Shown here one piece after another: positions 16,925 through 25,394 of a stretch of 64,000 nucleotides of DNA (position 1 is its first letter; each line of letters opens with the position of its first letter). The notes under the pieces are model-generated. The model had not been told where the DNA came from and did not search any database. It saw nothing but the letters and a program-made list of their open reading frames with translations. Source of the stretch: an uncultured Duncaniella sp. GTDB lineage: Bacteria > Bacteroidota > Bacteroidia > Bacteroidales > Muribaculaceae. Made by a program: the position numbers and the translations under genes. The stretch is taken from contig CAJTMH010000001.1 in assembly GCA_910577255.1 (NCBI GenBank), positions 62,001 to 126,000 of the forward strand. Reading direction: 5' to 3'.

Positions 16925-19258
16925 ATGAAAGCATATCGATTATTAATTGTCCCGGTCATTTCGGCAGTAGTGAGTAGTTGTCAGACTGACTGGATTGAAA
17001 TTCCCGCATCCGAATTATATGCGCGGGAATTCATCAAAGAATTCGGGATTGTTGACCCCGATCAAGATTGGAACTTATCAACTAAAATCATTGCGCACAC
17101 AGATGCTGCTGCTCTCGGTGGCGCTACAAAAATTTATGTGTATGACCGTATGCCCGGTACTGATGATTGTCAGCTCGCGGCAAAATTTTCAGTGTCATCG
17201 TCCGATTTTGAATTCGATTTCAAGAAAGATAGGACACGCGCCTACGTGTGTGCGGTTACAGATGAAGGATGTATTACATATTCATCCTACATCCCTATTA
17301 ATGACGGTATTCTTAATATAGGCTCTTCCCTTGGCTCACGAGCTGATGTGGATAGACCAGCTGATATCAAGTTGCATCGTATCCAGGAAGATGGGAGTGA
17401 CGGCTTAGGTAAGGGAATTGGTTATTTTTGGTACAATGCGTCAAACTGGGATGTGGCCGGTGCTGAACATTCCTGCAACTATGACTATTGGGCTTATCAT
17501 TATCCTGACGAGTGCCATGAATATGGTGATGCGCTTAAAGAACTTAAGCCGATTCTCAGCGTGTTTCCTCTCTATGGTATGCATACAGGGACCTTTGCCA
17601 ACGATTATCTAAGGGGGACTTATTCGGATGAGGACGATGGCCGTCCATGCTCGGATCTTGCCGCTATTGTGGGAAGCGATGGTGTGTTTCATGAAGGCGT
17701 GAAGGAATCAATAAGCAATACTGGCTTAAAGTCAAAACATTGCAATCTTAACCTTCATGGTTCAAAGCTCAATCCTCAGGATGGCGTGATCTATACATCA
17801 CAGGGTGGGGAAATAACCCTCGAGTATATTTATGGAGCCGGTATATATGACAACAGTTTCGGATATTTTTATTATAGGGAGGGCGCATCCACCCGCGAGA
17901 TTCTTGAATGCCCGAAATTCATACTTATGTATGATGCCTCACCGTGGAACAACACGCGCCGCGAGACGGCTGATGGAGTGTATGATAACTTTGGCTCACT
18001 TGGCGTTGACTTGGGGGACGGTACCATCTCTAATGTAGGCATAAATAATTTTGCCGGGATGAATCCCTCGATTGATATGGATAATTATGAGAAAAATATA
18101 TCTGACGTCAGATATAAGCCGTCATATCACAAACTCGTTTACTATGAATTGGATAGTAATAATAGACCTATTGAGAGTTCAGCTTCCTATAATTTTCCCG
18201 CAGGGGTCAAAGTCGGATTTTTCCTTATAACCCAAGGGCATCAGAAAATGCGATTTAACGGTGCGGCAGATATTGACAATCCAGAAAATGGCGGTTCGAA
18301 AGATGTGGTGGGTGAAGATTTCAGATTCTCAATCCCTTGGATGAATCAATTATTGGGTGCCTACTATCAATCTCAGGGAGATCATGGTTACACTCCGTTT
18401 GCAAAAATGCCGTTGCAGTATGAGGGTGGCCAGATTGACGATTATACCCCTCACATGGCATTTGTGACCTATAATTGGAATGGAGAAACCGTCATGGGGG
18501 TAGAGGATGGTCAGTATCATAAAAATGACCATGATATGAACGACATATTGTTTTTCGTCCGTGGCGTTGATACGCCTGACGAAGGTTTTGATACCGATGT
18601 CAAAGCACAATCATGGATCATTGCGTGTGAGGACCTCGGCAGTTCGGGTGACTTTGACTTCAATGATGTGGTGTTTGGTGTGTCTCATATAGCCACCGAT
18701 GAAGAGCATCAGGAGGTATATGTGAAAGCATTGGCTGCCGGTGGAACGTTGCCTGTCAATCTTTTTTATAACGGTAATAAGGTAGGTGATTATTCCACTT
18801 GGAATCAGTGGTTCAGCTCTGAGAGTAAGCGCGTGGCCGATGAGGATATAATTAATGTAGGGCGTCTCGGACATCATAACGGTCTTGATGGTGCTGAGGT
18901 CAAACTTGAAATACAGGGTAGCTTTTCATTATCGTCCTGGATGTTTAATGCCGGAGCCTCTACCCCGATGGGTGGTTTTGCGTTACAGATTGAAGGAGCG
19001 AATGGCCACTCTTATTGGGTGCGGCCTCCAGGCACAACAGGTGATGATGCCGTGGCTCCGCAGATGATACTGGTGCCGTCGACATGGTCATGGCCAACTG
19101 AACACACTAATATATGTAACGCATATTATGGAGTCGGGGATAATCATGAGGGTTTTCGCGACTGGTGCAAGAATCATTCGCTTACCGAATGGTACCTCTT
19201 CCCATCCGATAACTCACAGGTGATCAAACATGATTGGAAGCCCCAGGCATCTAAGTGA
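16925..19258 (+). CDS. LruC-domain (DUF4842) surface lipoprotein
   Basis: This 777-residue lipoprotein has a signal peptide ending VVSSCQTD, with the acylated Cys near residue 19. FIKEFGIVDPDQDWN near 37-51 is the typical opening of Bacteroidetes LruC-domain proteins. Residues 505-590 and 640-770 fit the LruC/DUF4842 region (HDMNDILFF and GSSGDFDFNDVVF), whose repeated Asp/Asn-rich loops suggest calcium binding. It is transcribed away from the GH31 operon. It probably sits on the outer membrane as a matrix or adhesion protein, but its function is not established. A terminator follows at 19340-19374. Confidence 0.85.
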   Translation: MKAYRLLIVPVISAVVSSCQTDWIEIPASELYAREFIKEFGIVDPDQDWNLSTKIIAHTDAAALGGATKIYVYDRMPGTDDCQLAAKFSVSSSDFEFDFKKDRTRAYVCAVTDEGCITYSSYIPINDGILNIGSSLGSRADVDRPADIKLHRIQEDGSDGLGKGIGYFWYNASNWDVAGAEHSCNYDYWAYHYPDECHEYGDALKELKPILSVFPLYGMHTGTFANDYLRGTYSDEDDGRPCSDLAAIVGSDGVFHEGVKESISNTGLKSKHCNLNLHGSKLNPQDGVIYTSQGGEITLEYIYGAGIYDNSFGYFYYREGASTREILECPKFILMYDASPWNNTRRETADGVYDNFGSLGVDLGDGTISNVGINNFAGMNPSIDMDNYEKNISDVRYKPSYHKLVYYELDSNNRPIESSASYNFPAGVKVGFFLITQGHQKMRFNGAADIDNPENGGSKDVVGEDFRFSIPWMNQLLGAYYQSQGDHGYTPFAKMPLQYEGGQIDDYTPHMAFVTYNWNGETVMGVEDGQYHKNDHDMNDILFFVRGVDTPDEGFDTDVKAQSWIIACEDLGSSGDFDFNDVVFGVSHIATDEEHQEVYVKALAAGGTLPVNLFYNGNKVGDYSTWNQWFSSESKRVADEDIINVGRLGHHNGLDGAEVKLEIQGSFSLSSWMFNAGASTPMGGFALQIEGANGHSYWVRPPGTTGDDAVAPQMILVPSTWSWPTEHTNICNAYYGVGDNHEGFRDWCKNHSLTEWYLFPSDNSQVIKHDWKPQASK

Positions 19259-19339
19259 TATTATGCTGCGGCGGATATAAGCAAAAGATAAATATTGGTA
19301 CATCAGTGAAAAATTAAGGTAAGAAAGATTGGTTCAAAC

Positions 19340-19374
19340 AGGAGTCCACGTTTTGGTGGGCTCCTTATTTTTTT
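19340..19374 (+). terminator. Intrinsic terminator of the LruC gene
   Basis: AGGAGTCCAC / GTGGGCTCCT stem (one T-G pair) with a short loop, followed by TTATTTTTTT on the + strand. Confidence 0.8.
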
Positions 19375-19452
19375 ATCCTACAATTATGGGATGCCACCAT
19401 TATCTATCAGTAAAAAAACGAGAGCAAATGACGGAGATATTGAAAAAAGTAT

Positions 19453-19498
19453 TAAATTTGCACCAAAATGAATAGTGGCTCTATGTGGAGCTATTCAT
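19453..19498 (+). other. Promoter-like -7 box immediately followed by a hairpin
   Basis: TAAATTTG at 19453-19460, without a TTG at the right distance upstream. About 8 bp later comes a hairpin, ATGAATA..GCTC / GAGC TATTCAT (19468-19498), followed by ATTTTAC. It could be the leader of the AAA gene (350 nt long), a short terminated RNA, or coincidence. Confidence 0.35.
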
Positions 19499-19499
19499 A

Positions 19500-19806
19500 T
19501 TTTACAGTATAACAACTTCATTTTTAGCTATGAAGCATCTGCATCTTACTGAAATCTGTTTCGGCGGCGCAGCCCCTCCCGGGGATGTGAAGATGTGGTG
19601 TGCATAGCATTTCCACCAACATTTCCACTGCATAAAAGCAATTGTCGGCCATTGCTGCGACTTGTCGCATCAATATGGTTGGCGATTGGGAGTTCATTGA
19701 CATGTTGGTACGTCACCGGTGGTAGGCCACCGGGAATGATGAAATATAATGAAATTGTATAATCCTGCTTCGTGCATGCGTCACGAGGCAATAAAAACTG
19801 TAAAAT
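19500..19806. other. Gene-free stretch before the AAA ATPase
   Basis: About 300 bp without a supportable gene. The only clear structure is a 7-bp hairpin CCGGTGG-TAGG-CCACCGG at 19716-19733, not followed by a T-run, so probably not a terminator. It may be part of the mRNA leader of the gene at 19807. Confidence 0.4.
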
Positions 19807-21750
19807 ATGAAAGAAATAAATAATCCAATCTCTCTTTCGGGTCTCCGGGCATCTGCTTATGAGGCCGGCGGTGAGATCGCTTCGACCATACCAGGTGTTG
19901 ATATGTTCGATGGTCGTCGTGATTTTTTAGTGAATGCCAATCTTTCGGGACTGGCTGTCTTGATAATGTTGACCAACGAGCGGCGTTTGCATGCTTCTGG
20001 CGTCCGAGGTATTAGACGTCGTGTGCAGGTGGCGCTGATCGATGAAACGGTCAATAGTGTGCTTGGTTCAAAATATGTCGGGGTTAACATGCCTGCACAT
20101 CTCCTTGCTGACCAATATCGTGTTGACTTTCCCATTGATTATTCAGATGTCAATACCGACCATTCCTACAAATTGACAGTGCGTGACGAATGTTCACATA
20201 GGATTCTTGGGGAAGAAACGTTGCATTTCTTTGACAACGTAAGATGTGGGAGGCATGTGTCAGAATGGTTTTCTATCCGAGGCGGATCGGTGGTTGATAT
20301 GTATGGTGAGAAATACCGCTGTGTGGAGTCGGTAGTCGACACATATTATAAGGTCCGATTTGACCTTGAGTTGTCATTTGTCGAGACACCGATGATACTT
20401 CCGGAATTCGAGGTTCGCATCTACAGTCCGGATGGCAGGGTGTATTCTCGGTTCTGCCGCCCTTGTAGAGATGAGTATGAACCTGATGAGTTTCATTTGG
20501 AGGCACCGTTCCTGACCAATCGTTATAACCGAGGAGTTTACTACGCCGAGATTATCTGTATGGACTATCCTGTATCGGGGATAGTTTTTGCCACTGATTA
20601 TGAGACACATGGCGGAGAATGGGAAGACGGTGAGCTTTCGTGTCTTGATGAGTATTCGCTTGAGGCTGCCACTGAACGTTTCCACTCGGCCATGGGTATA
20701 AAGTTGGCCCATTCCGAAACGCATTTGGCGGAGACGGATAGTGACGAGAATGTGTTCGATAGATTAATTCAGGAGTTTATTGATTCACAGATGGACGACG
20801 ATGTGGAAACAAAATGTGATGAGGAACCTTTATCGGAAGGATTCATTGAACAGCCGGATGTGGAAAAGTCAGAATCTGCTGTTGTTGAGCCATCCATCAT
20901 ATCGCAACTTGATAACTTGACAGGCCTATCGGCAGTGAAGGAAAAATTGACAGTGTATGAAATGGTGGTGAAGTTTAACAAAATGCGCCTTGACAATAAT
21001 CTCCCAATGAATCCACAGCCGCTTCATGCTATGTTTTTGGGGGCACCCGGTACCGGGAAGACCACTGTGGCGAAAATGATGGGAGCTATGTTGAGGAAGG
21101 CTGGGGTGTTGAGCCGGGGCCATGTAGTGGTTAAAGAACGAGCCACTCTCCTCGGGCCTAACTATAGTATGGAAGAGACAAACACCATCAACGCTATTGA
21201 TGAGGCCCAAGGTGGCATTCTTCTTATTGATGAGGCTTATCAGCTATATCAGCCCAACGATCCTCGTGATCCAGGTAAGTTTGTGATCGAGGCATTGATG
21301 ACAGCTTTGGCAGATGAATCACGTCGTGACTGGATGCTGATTCTGGCCGGTTATCAGGATGAGATGACGCGAATGTTTGAGATGAATCCCGGGTTTAAAT
21401 CCAGAATCCCAGACTCGAATATTTATTTATTCGATGATTTCACGGAATCGGAGTTGATGGAGATAGCAGAGAGATATCTGTCACGTAATCACTTCTCGCT
21501 CTCGCCGAAGGCTCGTGAGGCCATGATGGAACGATTGGCTGATGATTATCGTTTCAAGGATAAAAGCTTTGGTAACGCCCGTCATGTCATAAATCTGATA
21601 CAGACTGAGATTCTTCCTGCTATGGCTGTCAGAGTTATGTCGAATGAAGATGTCGGACCAGAAATGCTTTCGGTGATAGAGCCATCGGATATTCCACAAC
21701 CGGTTAACCGCATTAACCATTCGCGACCCATGATCGGGTTTAGAGCCTGA
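19807..21750 (+). CDS. CbxX/CfxQ-type AAA+ ATPase with unrecognised N-terminal domain
   Basis: The protein has 647 residues. Residues 1-280 form a beta-rich domain I do not recognise. Residues 285-365 are an acidic linker, and 366-630 are an AAA+ module of the CbxX/CfxQ/EccA group. Walker A is GAPGTGKTT (about 411-419) and Walker B is ILLIDEAYQ (about 470-478), with the sensor/Arg-finger region NPGFKSRIPDSNI. Related modules act as hexameric remodelling chaperones (Rubisco activase CbxX, T7SS EccA, SpoVK), but nothing nearby resembles those systems. It is a single-gene unit, and the N-terminal domain probably selects the target. Confidence 0.85.
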   Translation: MKEINNPISLSGLRASAYEAGGEIASTIPGVDMFDGRRDFLVNANLSGLAVLIMLTNERRLHASGVRGIRRRVQVALIDETVNSVLGSKYVGVNMPAHLLADQYRVDFPIDYSDVNTDHSYKLTVRDECSHRILGEETLHFFDNVRCGRHVSEWFSIRGGSVVDMYGEKYRCVESVVDTYYKVRFDLELSFVETPMILPEFEVRIYSPDGRVYSRFCRPCRDEYEPDEFHLEAPFLTNRYNRGVYYAEIICMDYPVSGIVFATDYETHGGEWEDGELSCLDEYSLEAATERFHSAMGIKLAHSETHLAETDSDENVFDRLIQEFIDSQMDDDVETKCDEEPLSEGFIEQPDVEKSESAVVEPSIISQLDNLTGLSAVKEKLTVYEMVVKFNKMRLDNNLPMNPQPLHAMFLGAPGTGKTTVAKMMGAMLRKAGVLSRGHVVVKERATLLGPNYSMEETNTINAIDEAQGGILLIDEAYQLYQPNDPRDPGKFVIEALMTALADESRRDWMLILAGYQDEMTRMFEMNPGFKSRIPDSNIYLFDDFTESELMEIAERYLSRNHFSLSPKAREAMMERLADDYRFKDKSFGNARHVINLIQTEILPAMAVRVMSNEDVGPEMLSVIEPSDIPQPVNRINHSRPMIGFRA

Positions 21751-21817
21751 GGCGGTGAATTTCGACTGGACTCATTAATCAATAGTGACGATGTCAGTGA
21801 ACAGAAGTATTGATAGT

Positions 21818-22183
21818 TCAGTTGTCAGGCTTCTTGCCATATTTTTTTTCGAAGATGTCAAAATGTTCCTTTCCCCATTGTAGCATTGAATCTATTATGG
21901 GTAGCAGTGTCGTTCCGAGTTCTGTGATTCGGTACTCCGAGCGCGGAGGAAGTTCCGGATAGATGGTTTTTGCTACAAGTCCGTCCTCGACCATTTCCTT
22001 AAGTTGTATGTCAAGCACGCGTGGGGTTGCCTCAGGCAAGCACTTGTGTATTTCGTTAGGACGCATAGGGGCGCCCGAACGGAGTTCGTCGAGGATGCAT
22101 GATTTCCATTTCGATTCAATCAGGCTCATTGTCAGTCGCAGCGGACAGTCAAGATCCACAGGTATCTTTTTTTCGTATGCCAT
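21818..22183 (-). CDS. HxlR-family winged-helix regulator
   Basis: This 121-residue DNA-binding protein starts at ATG 22183. The conserved Cys of redox/electrophile-sensing HxlR members is present in DLDCPLRL near residue 12. The winged helix follows (KWKSCILDELRSG, MRPNEIHKCLP, ATPRVLDIQLKEMVEDGLV), with the wing YPELPPRSEYRITELG. It is divergent from the NTF2-like gene. A -7 box TATCTTTG (22204-22211, minus) lies 20 bp upstream, and a perfect inverted repeat fills the space between the two promoters (22234-22274). It probably represses itself and the + strand gene, and is relieved by a reactive compound. Confidence 0.92.
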   Translation of the reverse strand: MAYEKKIPVDLDCPLRLTMSLIESKWKSCILDELRSGAPMRPNEIHKCLPEATPRVLDIQLKEMVEDGLVAKTIYPELPPRSEYRITELGTTLLPIIDSMLQWGKEHFDIFEKKYGKKPDN

Positions 22184-22233
22184 TTTAATAGGTTTTTCAA
22201 TTACAAAGATAGCTAATATCACTGAGAATCAGA

Positions 22234-22274
22234 GTACCGAAAAATTTTTCTATATATGAAAAATTTTTCGGTAC
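22234..22274. promoter_or_regulatory. Operator-like perfect inverted repeat (HxlR site)
   Basis: Left arm GTACCGAAAAATTTTTC (22234-22250) and its exact reverse complement (22258-22274) are separated by TATATAT. It sits in the expected -33 region of the minus promoter and directly abuts the TTG of the plus promoter at 22275. Repression of both genes by the HxlR protein would follow. Confidence 0.75.
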
Positions 22275-22305
22275 TTGATTTTGACGATATACAATCGTAA
22301 TTTTG
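22275..22305 (+). promoter_or_regulatory. Promoter of the NTF2-like gene
   Basis: TTG at 22275-22277, 20 bp, then TAATTTTG at 22298-22305. The TTG is immediately adjacent to the HxlR inverted repeat. Confidence 0.75.
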
Positions 22306-22337
22306 CAATCATAAAATTAACTAAAAATAAATCAATT

Positions 22338-22721
22338 ATGAGAAACGAAATCAAAGAATATGAGGCGGTTGCAGAAGCGGCCGGGAAATTTGTGAAAAGT
22401 GTGGCTGAGGGTAACAGTGAATATGCCAAATCACTCTTCACAGAGGATGCTGTTCTGTTCGGTATGCTCGATGGGATACTGGAGCATGGCTCAATAGACC
22501 AATTCTATCGCAATGTCGACAGTGTGGGTGCAGGATGTAATTTCAAGGCCCGCATTGATGTGCTTGCTGTTGAAGAAACTGTAGCCGTGGTGAGAGTGCT
22601 CGAAGAAGGGTGGGGTGACCGCATCGATTTTACGGACTTCCTGCTGATGCTGAAGCTCAACGGTGAATGGAAGTGTGTAGCCAAGGCTTATAATCAGAAT
22701 TCAAACACGATTAGTAAATAA
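22338..22721 (+). CDS. NTF2-like/lumazine-binding-type small protein
   Basis: This 127-residue cytoplasmic protein has the cone-shaped NTF2/SnoaL-like pattern: an N-terminal helix (EYEAVAEAAGKFVKSVAEGN), SLFTEDAVLFG, and C-terminal strands FTDFLLMLKLNGEWKCVAKAY. This fold often binds or converts small hydrophobic molecules. It is divergent from an HxlR regulator with a shared operator, so it probably responds to the same signal. Start is ATG 22338. No catalytic residues can be assigned, and its substrate is unknown. Confidence 0.8.
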   Translation: MRNEIKEYEAVAEAAGKFVKSVAEGNSEYAKSLFTEDAVLFGMLDGILEHGSIDQFYRNVDSVGAGCNFKARIDVLAVEETVAVVRVLEEGWGDRIDFTDFLLMLKLNGEWKCVAKAYNQNSNTISK

Positions 22722-22740
22722 AATGAGGCTGTAAATGAAG

Positions 22741-22781
22741 TGTCCCCTGAAAGACTGATTTAAAGCTCTTCTCAGGGGACA
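22741..22781. terminator. Bidirectional intrinsic terminator
   Basis: Stem TGTCCCCTGA / TCAGGGGACA with a 21-nt loop and a following TTTATT, between the convergent NTF2-like gene and dehydrogenase gene. Confidence 0.75.
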
Positions 22782-22811
22782 TTTATTATAAAGTGTTTTT
22801 GTCAGCAGGAA

Positions 22812-23984
22812 TCAGAGACTTGCTCGAAGTATCTCAATAATCTCCTGTCGAGTGAGTTTTTCATAACCTGCATCCAGGATAATCGTTGCGTCGGCTATGC
22901 CTTCGAGCATATCAGGTGTGACACCGAGTGAAGTTATTTCGGACGCAGCCCCGATTGTTTTTATCCACGTAGCAAGTGCATCGATGCCTTCTGAGGCAAG
23001 TTGCTCGTCAGTTTTTCCGTCGGTAGGGATAGCCCATACTACCCTGGCGAAGCGTGCAAACCTGCCGATGGCGTGTTTCATCACATGGCGATAATATGCC
23101 ACCGAAATCCCTGACAACGTCATGCCGTGGGTAGCGTTGGTATAAGCGCCGATAGCATGTCCGATCATGTGGACCATCCAGTCTTGTGATTTCCCTTCAC
23201 CAATCAGGGTGTTGAGCGCCCATGTCGATGACCACATCAGATTTGAGCGCGCTTCGTAGTTCTCCGGCTCTTTCACAGCCACAAGGCTTGATGCTATTAC
23301 GGAGCGCATAAGGCCTTCAGCGAGATAATCGGATGTTGAGTCATCGTCGCCAGAGAAATATTGCTCCATTATGTGGCTCATGGTGTCAAAAATACCAGCC
23401 ACCATCTGCCTGTGAGGCAATGAGAATGTGTAACGAGGGTTAAGCACAGCAAACTTTGGCATCACTTCTTCGCCAAATACTTTGCCGATTTTCATGTTGG
23501 CTGCATGATTGGTGATAACGGAGCCGCCATTCATTTCCGATCCGGTACCGGCCATGGTGAGCACAGCTCCTACCGGTATTATGCGCTCTCCTTTGAGCGG
23601 GTCATCCTGCTTCACCCAAAAGCGCTCCCAGGCATCTCCATCATACCAAGCCGATACACTCACGGCTTTAGCATAGTCGATGACCGAACCGCCACCCACG
23701 GCAAGTATAAAGTCAACGTTGTTCTCGCGGGCTATTCTGCGACCTTCGTTGAGTTTGTCAACTGTCGGATTTGACATTACCCCCGGCAGTTCAATGACTT
23801 CTTTACCTGCAGCTTTTAGGGAGGCCATAACATCATCGTACACACCGTTATGCTTGATGGAGCCACCACCATAGGTGAACAATACTTTCTTGCCGAACCC
23901 ACTGAGTGCCTTTGCAAGATTCTTCTGAGCCTCATCACCAAAATAGAGTTTGGTGGGATTGGCGTATACAAAGTTTCCGTTCAT
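22812..23984 (-). CDS. Iron-containing alcohol dehydrogenase (butanol dehydrogenase-like)
   Basis: This 390-residue group III dehydrogenase is a paralogue of 6489 with an intact active site. The cofactor loop is AVGGGSVIDYAKA. Metal ligands are Asp and His in GIFDTMSHIMEQY, His in VHMIGHAIGAY and His in NATHGMTL. It follows the exported hydrolase by 97 bp on the same strand and is probably cotranscribed with it. Likely role: NAD(P)H-dependent reduction of aldehydes in the cytoplasm, perhaps detoxification given the nearby HxlR and hemerythrin regulators. The substrate is not predictable. Confidence 0.93.
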   Translation of the reverse strand: MNGNFVYANPTKLYFGDEAQKNLAKALSGFGKKVLFTYGGGSIKHNGVYDDVMASLKAAGKEVIELPGVMSNPTVDKLNEGRRIARENNVDFILAVGGGSVIDYAKAVSVSAWYDGDAWERFWVKQDDPLKGERIIPVGAVLTMAGTGSEMNGGSVITNHAANMKIGKVFGEEVMPKFAVLNPRYTFSLPHRQMVAGIFDTMSHIMEQYFSGDDDSTSDYLAEGLMRSVIASSLVAVKEPENYEARSNLMWSSTWALNTLIGEGKSQDWMVHMIGHAIGAYTNATHGMTLSGISVAYYRHVMKHAIGRFARFARVVWAIPTDGKTDEQLASEGIDALATWIKTIGAASEITSLGVTPDMLEGIADATIILDAGYEKLTRQEIIEILRASL

Positions 23985-24081
23985 TAGATATTGATGATTG
24001 ATGTAATTTTTGAAAATGTAAGAGTTTCAATAGACAACAAGCGTTTGTCTGCCGGAATGCTCCACAAATGTTAACGCCTGG

Positions 24082-25146
24082 TCAGAGGTATTTGTTATAG
24101 AATGCGGCAATTTCATCGAAGGGGATTTTGTCGAGATTGTCGTAGAGATCGCAATGGGTGGCATCGTTGACGGTGAGCATCTGTTTGTTGTCGCCTTTCA
24201 GAAGAGCGAACGTGTCTTTCCCGAAATAATATGAGTGTGCCTTGTCGCCATGGACTATGAGGACTGCACTTTCAAGCTCCTCGGCATATTCAAAAAACTT
24301 GAAGTTCATGAATGGGAGTGACGAGGTCGCGTTCCAGCCGTCGGTGGAGTTACCACTGCGCGGATGGAATCCGCGTGGCGTTTTATAATAGGCATGGTAG
24401 TCCTTCACGAATTGCGGGGCATCGGCAGGGAGTGGATCCACCACACCTCCTGCACGCTTGTAGGTGCCGTTTTTGTAGTCGAGGGTACGTTGTGCAGACA
24501 TGGCCGCACGCTTGGCATTGCGCTGCGCAGCATTGTTTTCTGAGTCAAAGTAGCCGTTAGCAGTCACTCTGGTCATGTCATACATGGTTGAAGCCACGGT
24601 GGCCTTGATGCGGGGATCGTTGACGGCTGCTTGCAGCGCGATACCACCCCAGCCGCATATCCCGAGAATCCCAATTCTGTCAGCATCGACGTCCGGCTGT
24701 ACAGATAGGAAATCAACAGCGGCTGAAAAATCCTCGGTATTGATGTCGGGCGACGCCACTCGACGAGGCATACCTCCACTTTCGCCAGTGAACGAGGGGT
24801 CAAACGCAATTGTGAGAAATCCGCGCTCGGCGAGTTGCTGTGCATATAAGCCACTTGATTGTTCTTTGACCGCACCGAATGGTCCACTTACGGCTATAGC
24901 CTGAAGCTTACCATCGACATGCTTGGGTATGTACATGTCGGCGGCCAGAGTAACGCCATAGCGGTTGACAAATGTAACCTTACGATGATTCACTTTATCG
25001 CTTTCGGGAAATACTTTGTCCCATTCGTGTGCCAGTGCCAGTTCCTCGACCGGTGCAAGTGACACATTTGTGTTTGTATTCATATTCTGTGAATTGATTG
25101 TTAATGCGCCAGAAAGTAAGGCGATAGCTATCATGAAATTTTTCAT
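24082..25146 (-). CDS. Exported alpha/beta-hydrolase with Cys in the nucleophile elbow
   Basis: The protein has 354 residues from ATG 25146; open sequence further upstream has no plausible start. The N-terminus is a signal peptide (KNFMIAIALLSGALTINSQ). The hydrolase fold resembles dienelactone hydrolases and the YcjY/S15-type group (RYGVTLAADMYIPK, GFLTIAFDPSFTGESGG). The elbow reads GICGWGG, placing Cys where most have Ser, as in dienelactone hydrolase. Late Asp and His are offered by IVHGDKAHSY and NDATHCDLY. It precedes the dehydrogenase at 22812 and is divergent from the hemerythrin-LuxR gene. The substrate is unknown. Confidence 0.87.
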   Translation of the reverse strand: MKNFMIAIALLSGALTINSQNMNTNTNVSLAPVEELALAHEWDKVFPESDKVNHRKVTFVNRYGVTLAADMYIPKHVDGKLQAIAVSGPFGAVKEQSSGLYAQQLAERGFLTIAFDPSFTGESGGMPRRVASPDINTEDFSAAVDFLSVQPDVDADRIGILGICGWGGIALQAAVNDPRIKATVASTMYDMTRVTANGYFDSENNAAQRNAKRAAMSAQRTLDYKNGTYKRAGGVVDPLPADAPQFVKDYHAYYKTPRGFHPRSGNSTDGWNATSSLPFMNFKFFEYAEELESAVLIVHGDKAHSYYFGKDTFALLKGDNKQMLTVNDATHCDLYDNLDKIPFDEIAAFYNKYL

Positions 25147-25312
25147 AGTGCAAAATAACAACAAAACAGGGAATAGTGACTTACCAATATAAAGGAATTC
25201 CTTACCTAAAACGACTGGGATAGGAGCCGTGGCAATAACGATGTCCGGCACTGTGTGGGGTGAATGGCCAAAACTGATGATACATAGAGCCGGTATAGAT
25301 GTGAAAAACACC

Positions 25313-25355
25313 TATTTTTAGGTATGGTGGAATAGGAACGCCCATATTAATTTTG
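25313..25355 (+). promoter_or_regulatory. Activator-type promoter of the hemerythrin-LuxR gene
   Basis: Element TATTTTTAGGTAT (25313-25325), exactly 22 bp, then TAATTTTG (25348-25355). A -33 TTG is missing. The same arrangement occurs before the flavodoxin gene at 26433-26475. Confidence 0.65.
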
Positions 25356-25394
25356 CATGGGCGTTTTGAAGCCGGTGTTTCAACTGCGACAATT

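Noticed and set aside
19716..19733. CCGGTGG/CCACCGG hairpin
   Set aside because: No following T-run and no match to a riboswitch I know, so it is not called a terminator or ncRNA.
25192..25203. 12-bp palindrome AAGGAATTCCTT between the hydrolase and hemerythrin-LuxR genes
   Set aside because: Short and AT-rich around a common restriction-like core, not duplicated elsewhere and not placed on a promoter box.
25147..25311. Extended N-terminus of the exported hydrolase
   Set aside because: It would place 55 residues before a clear signal peptide and overlap the divergent regulator's control region.
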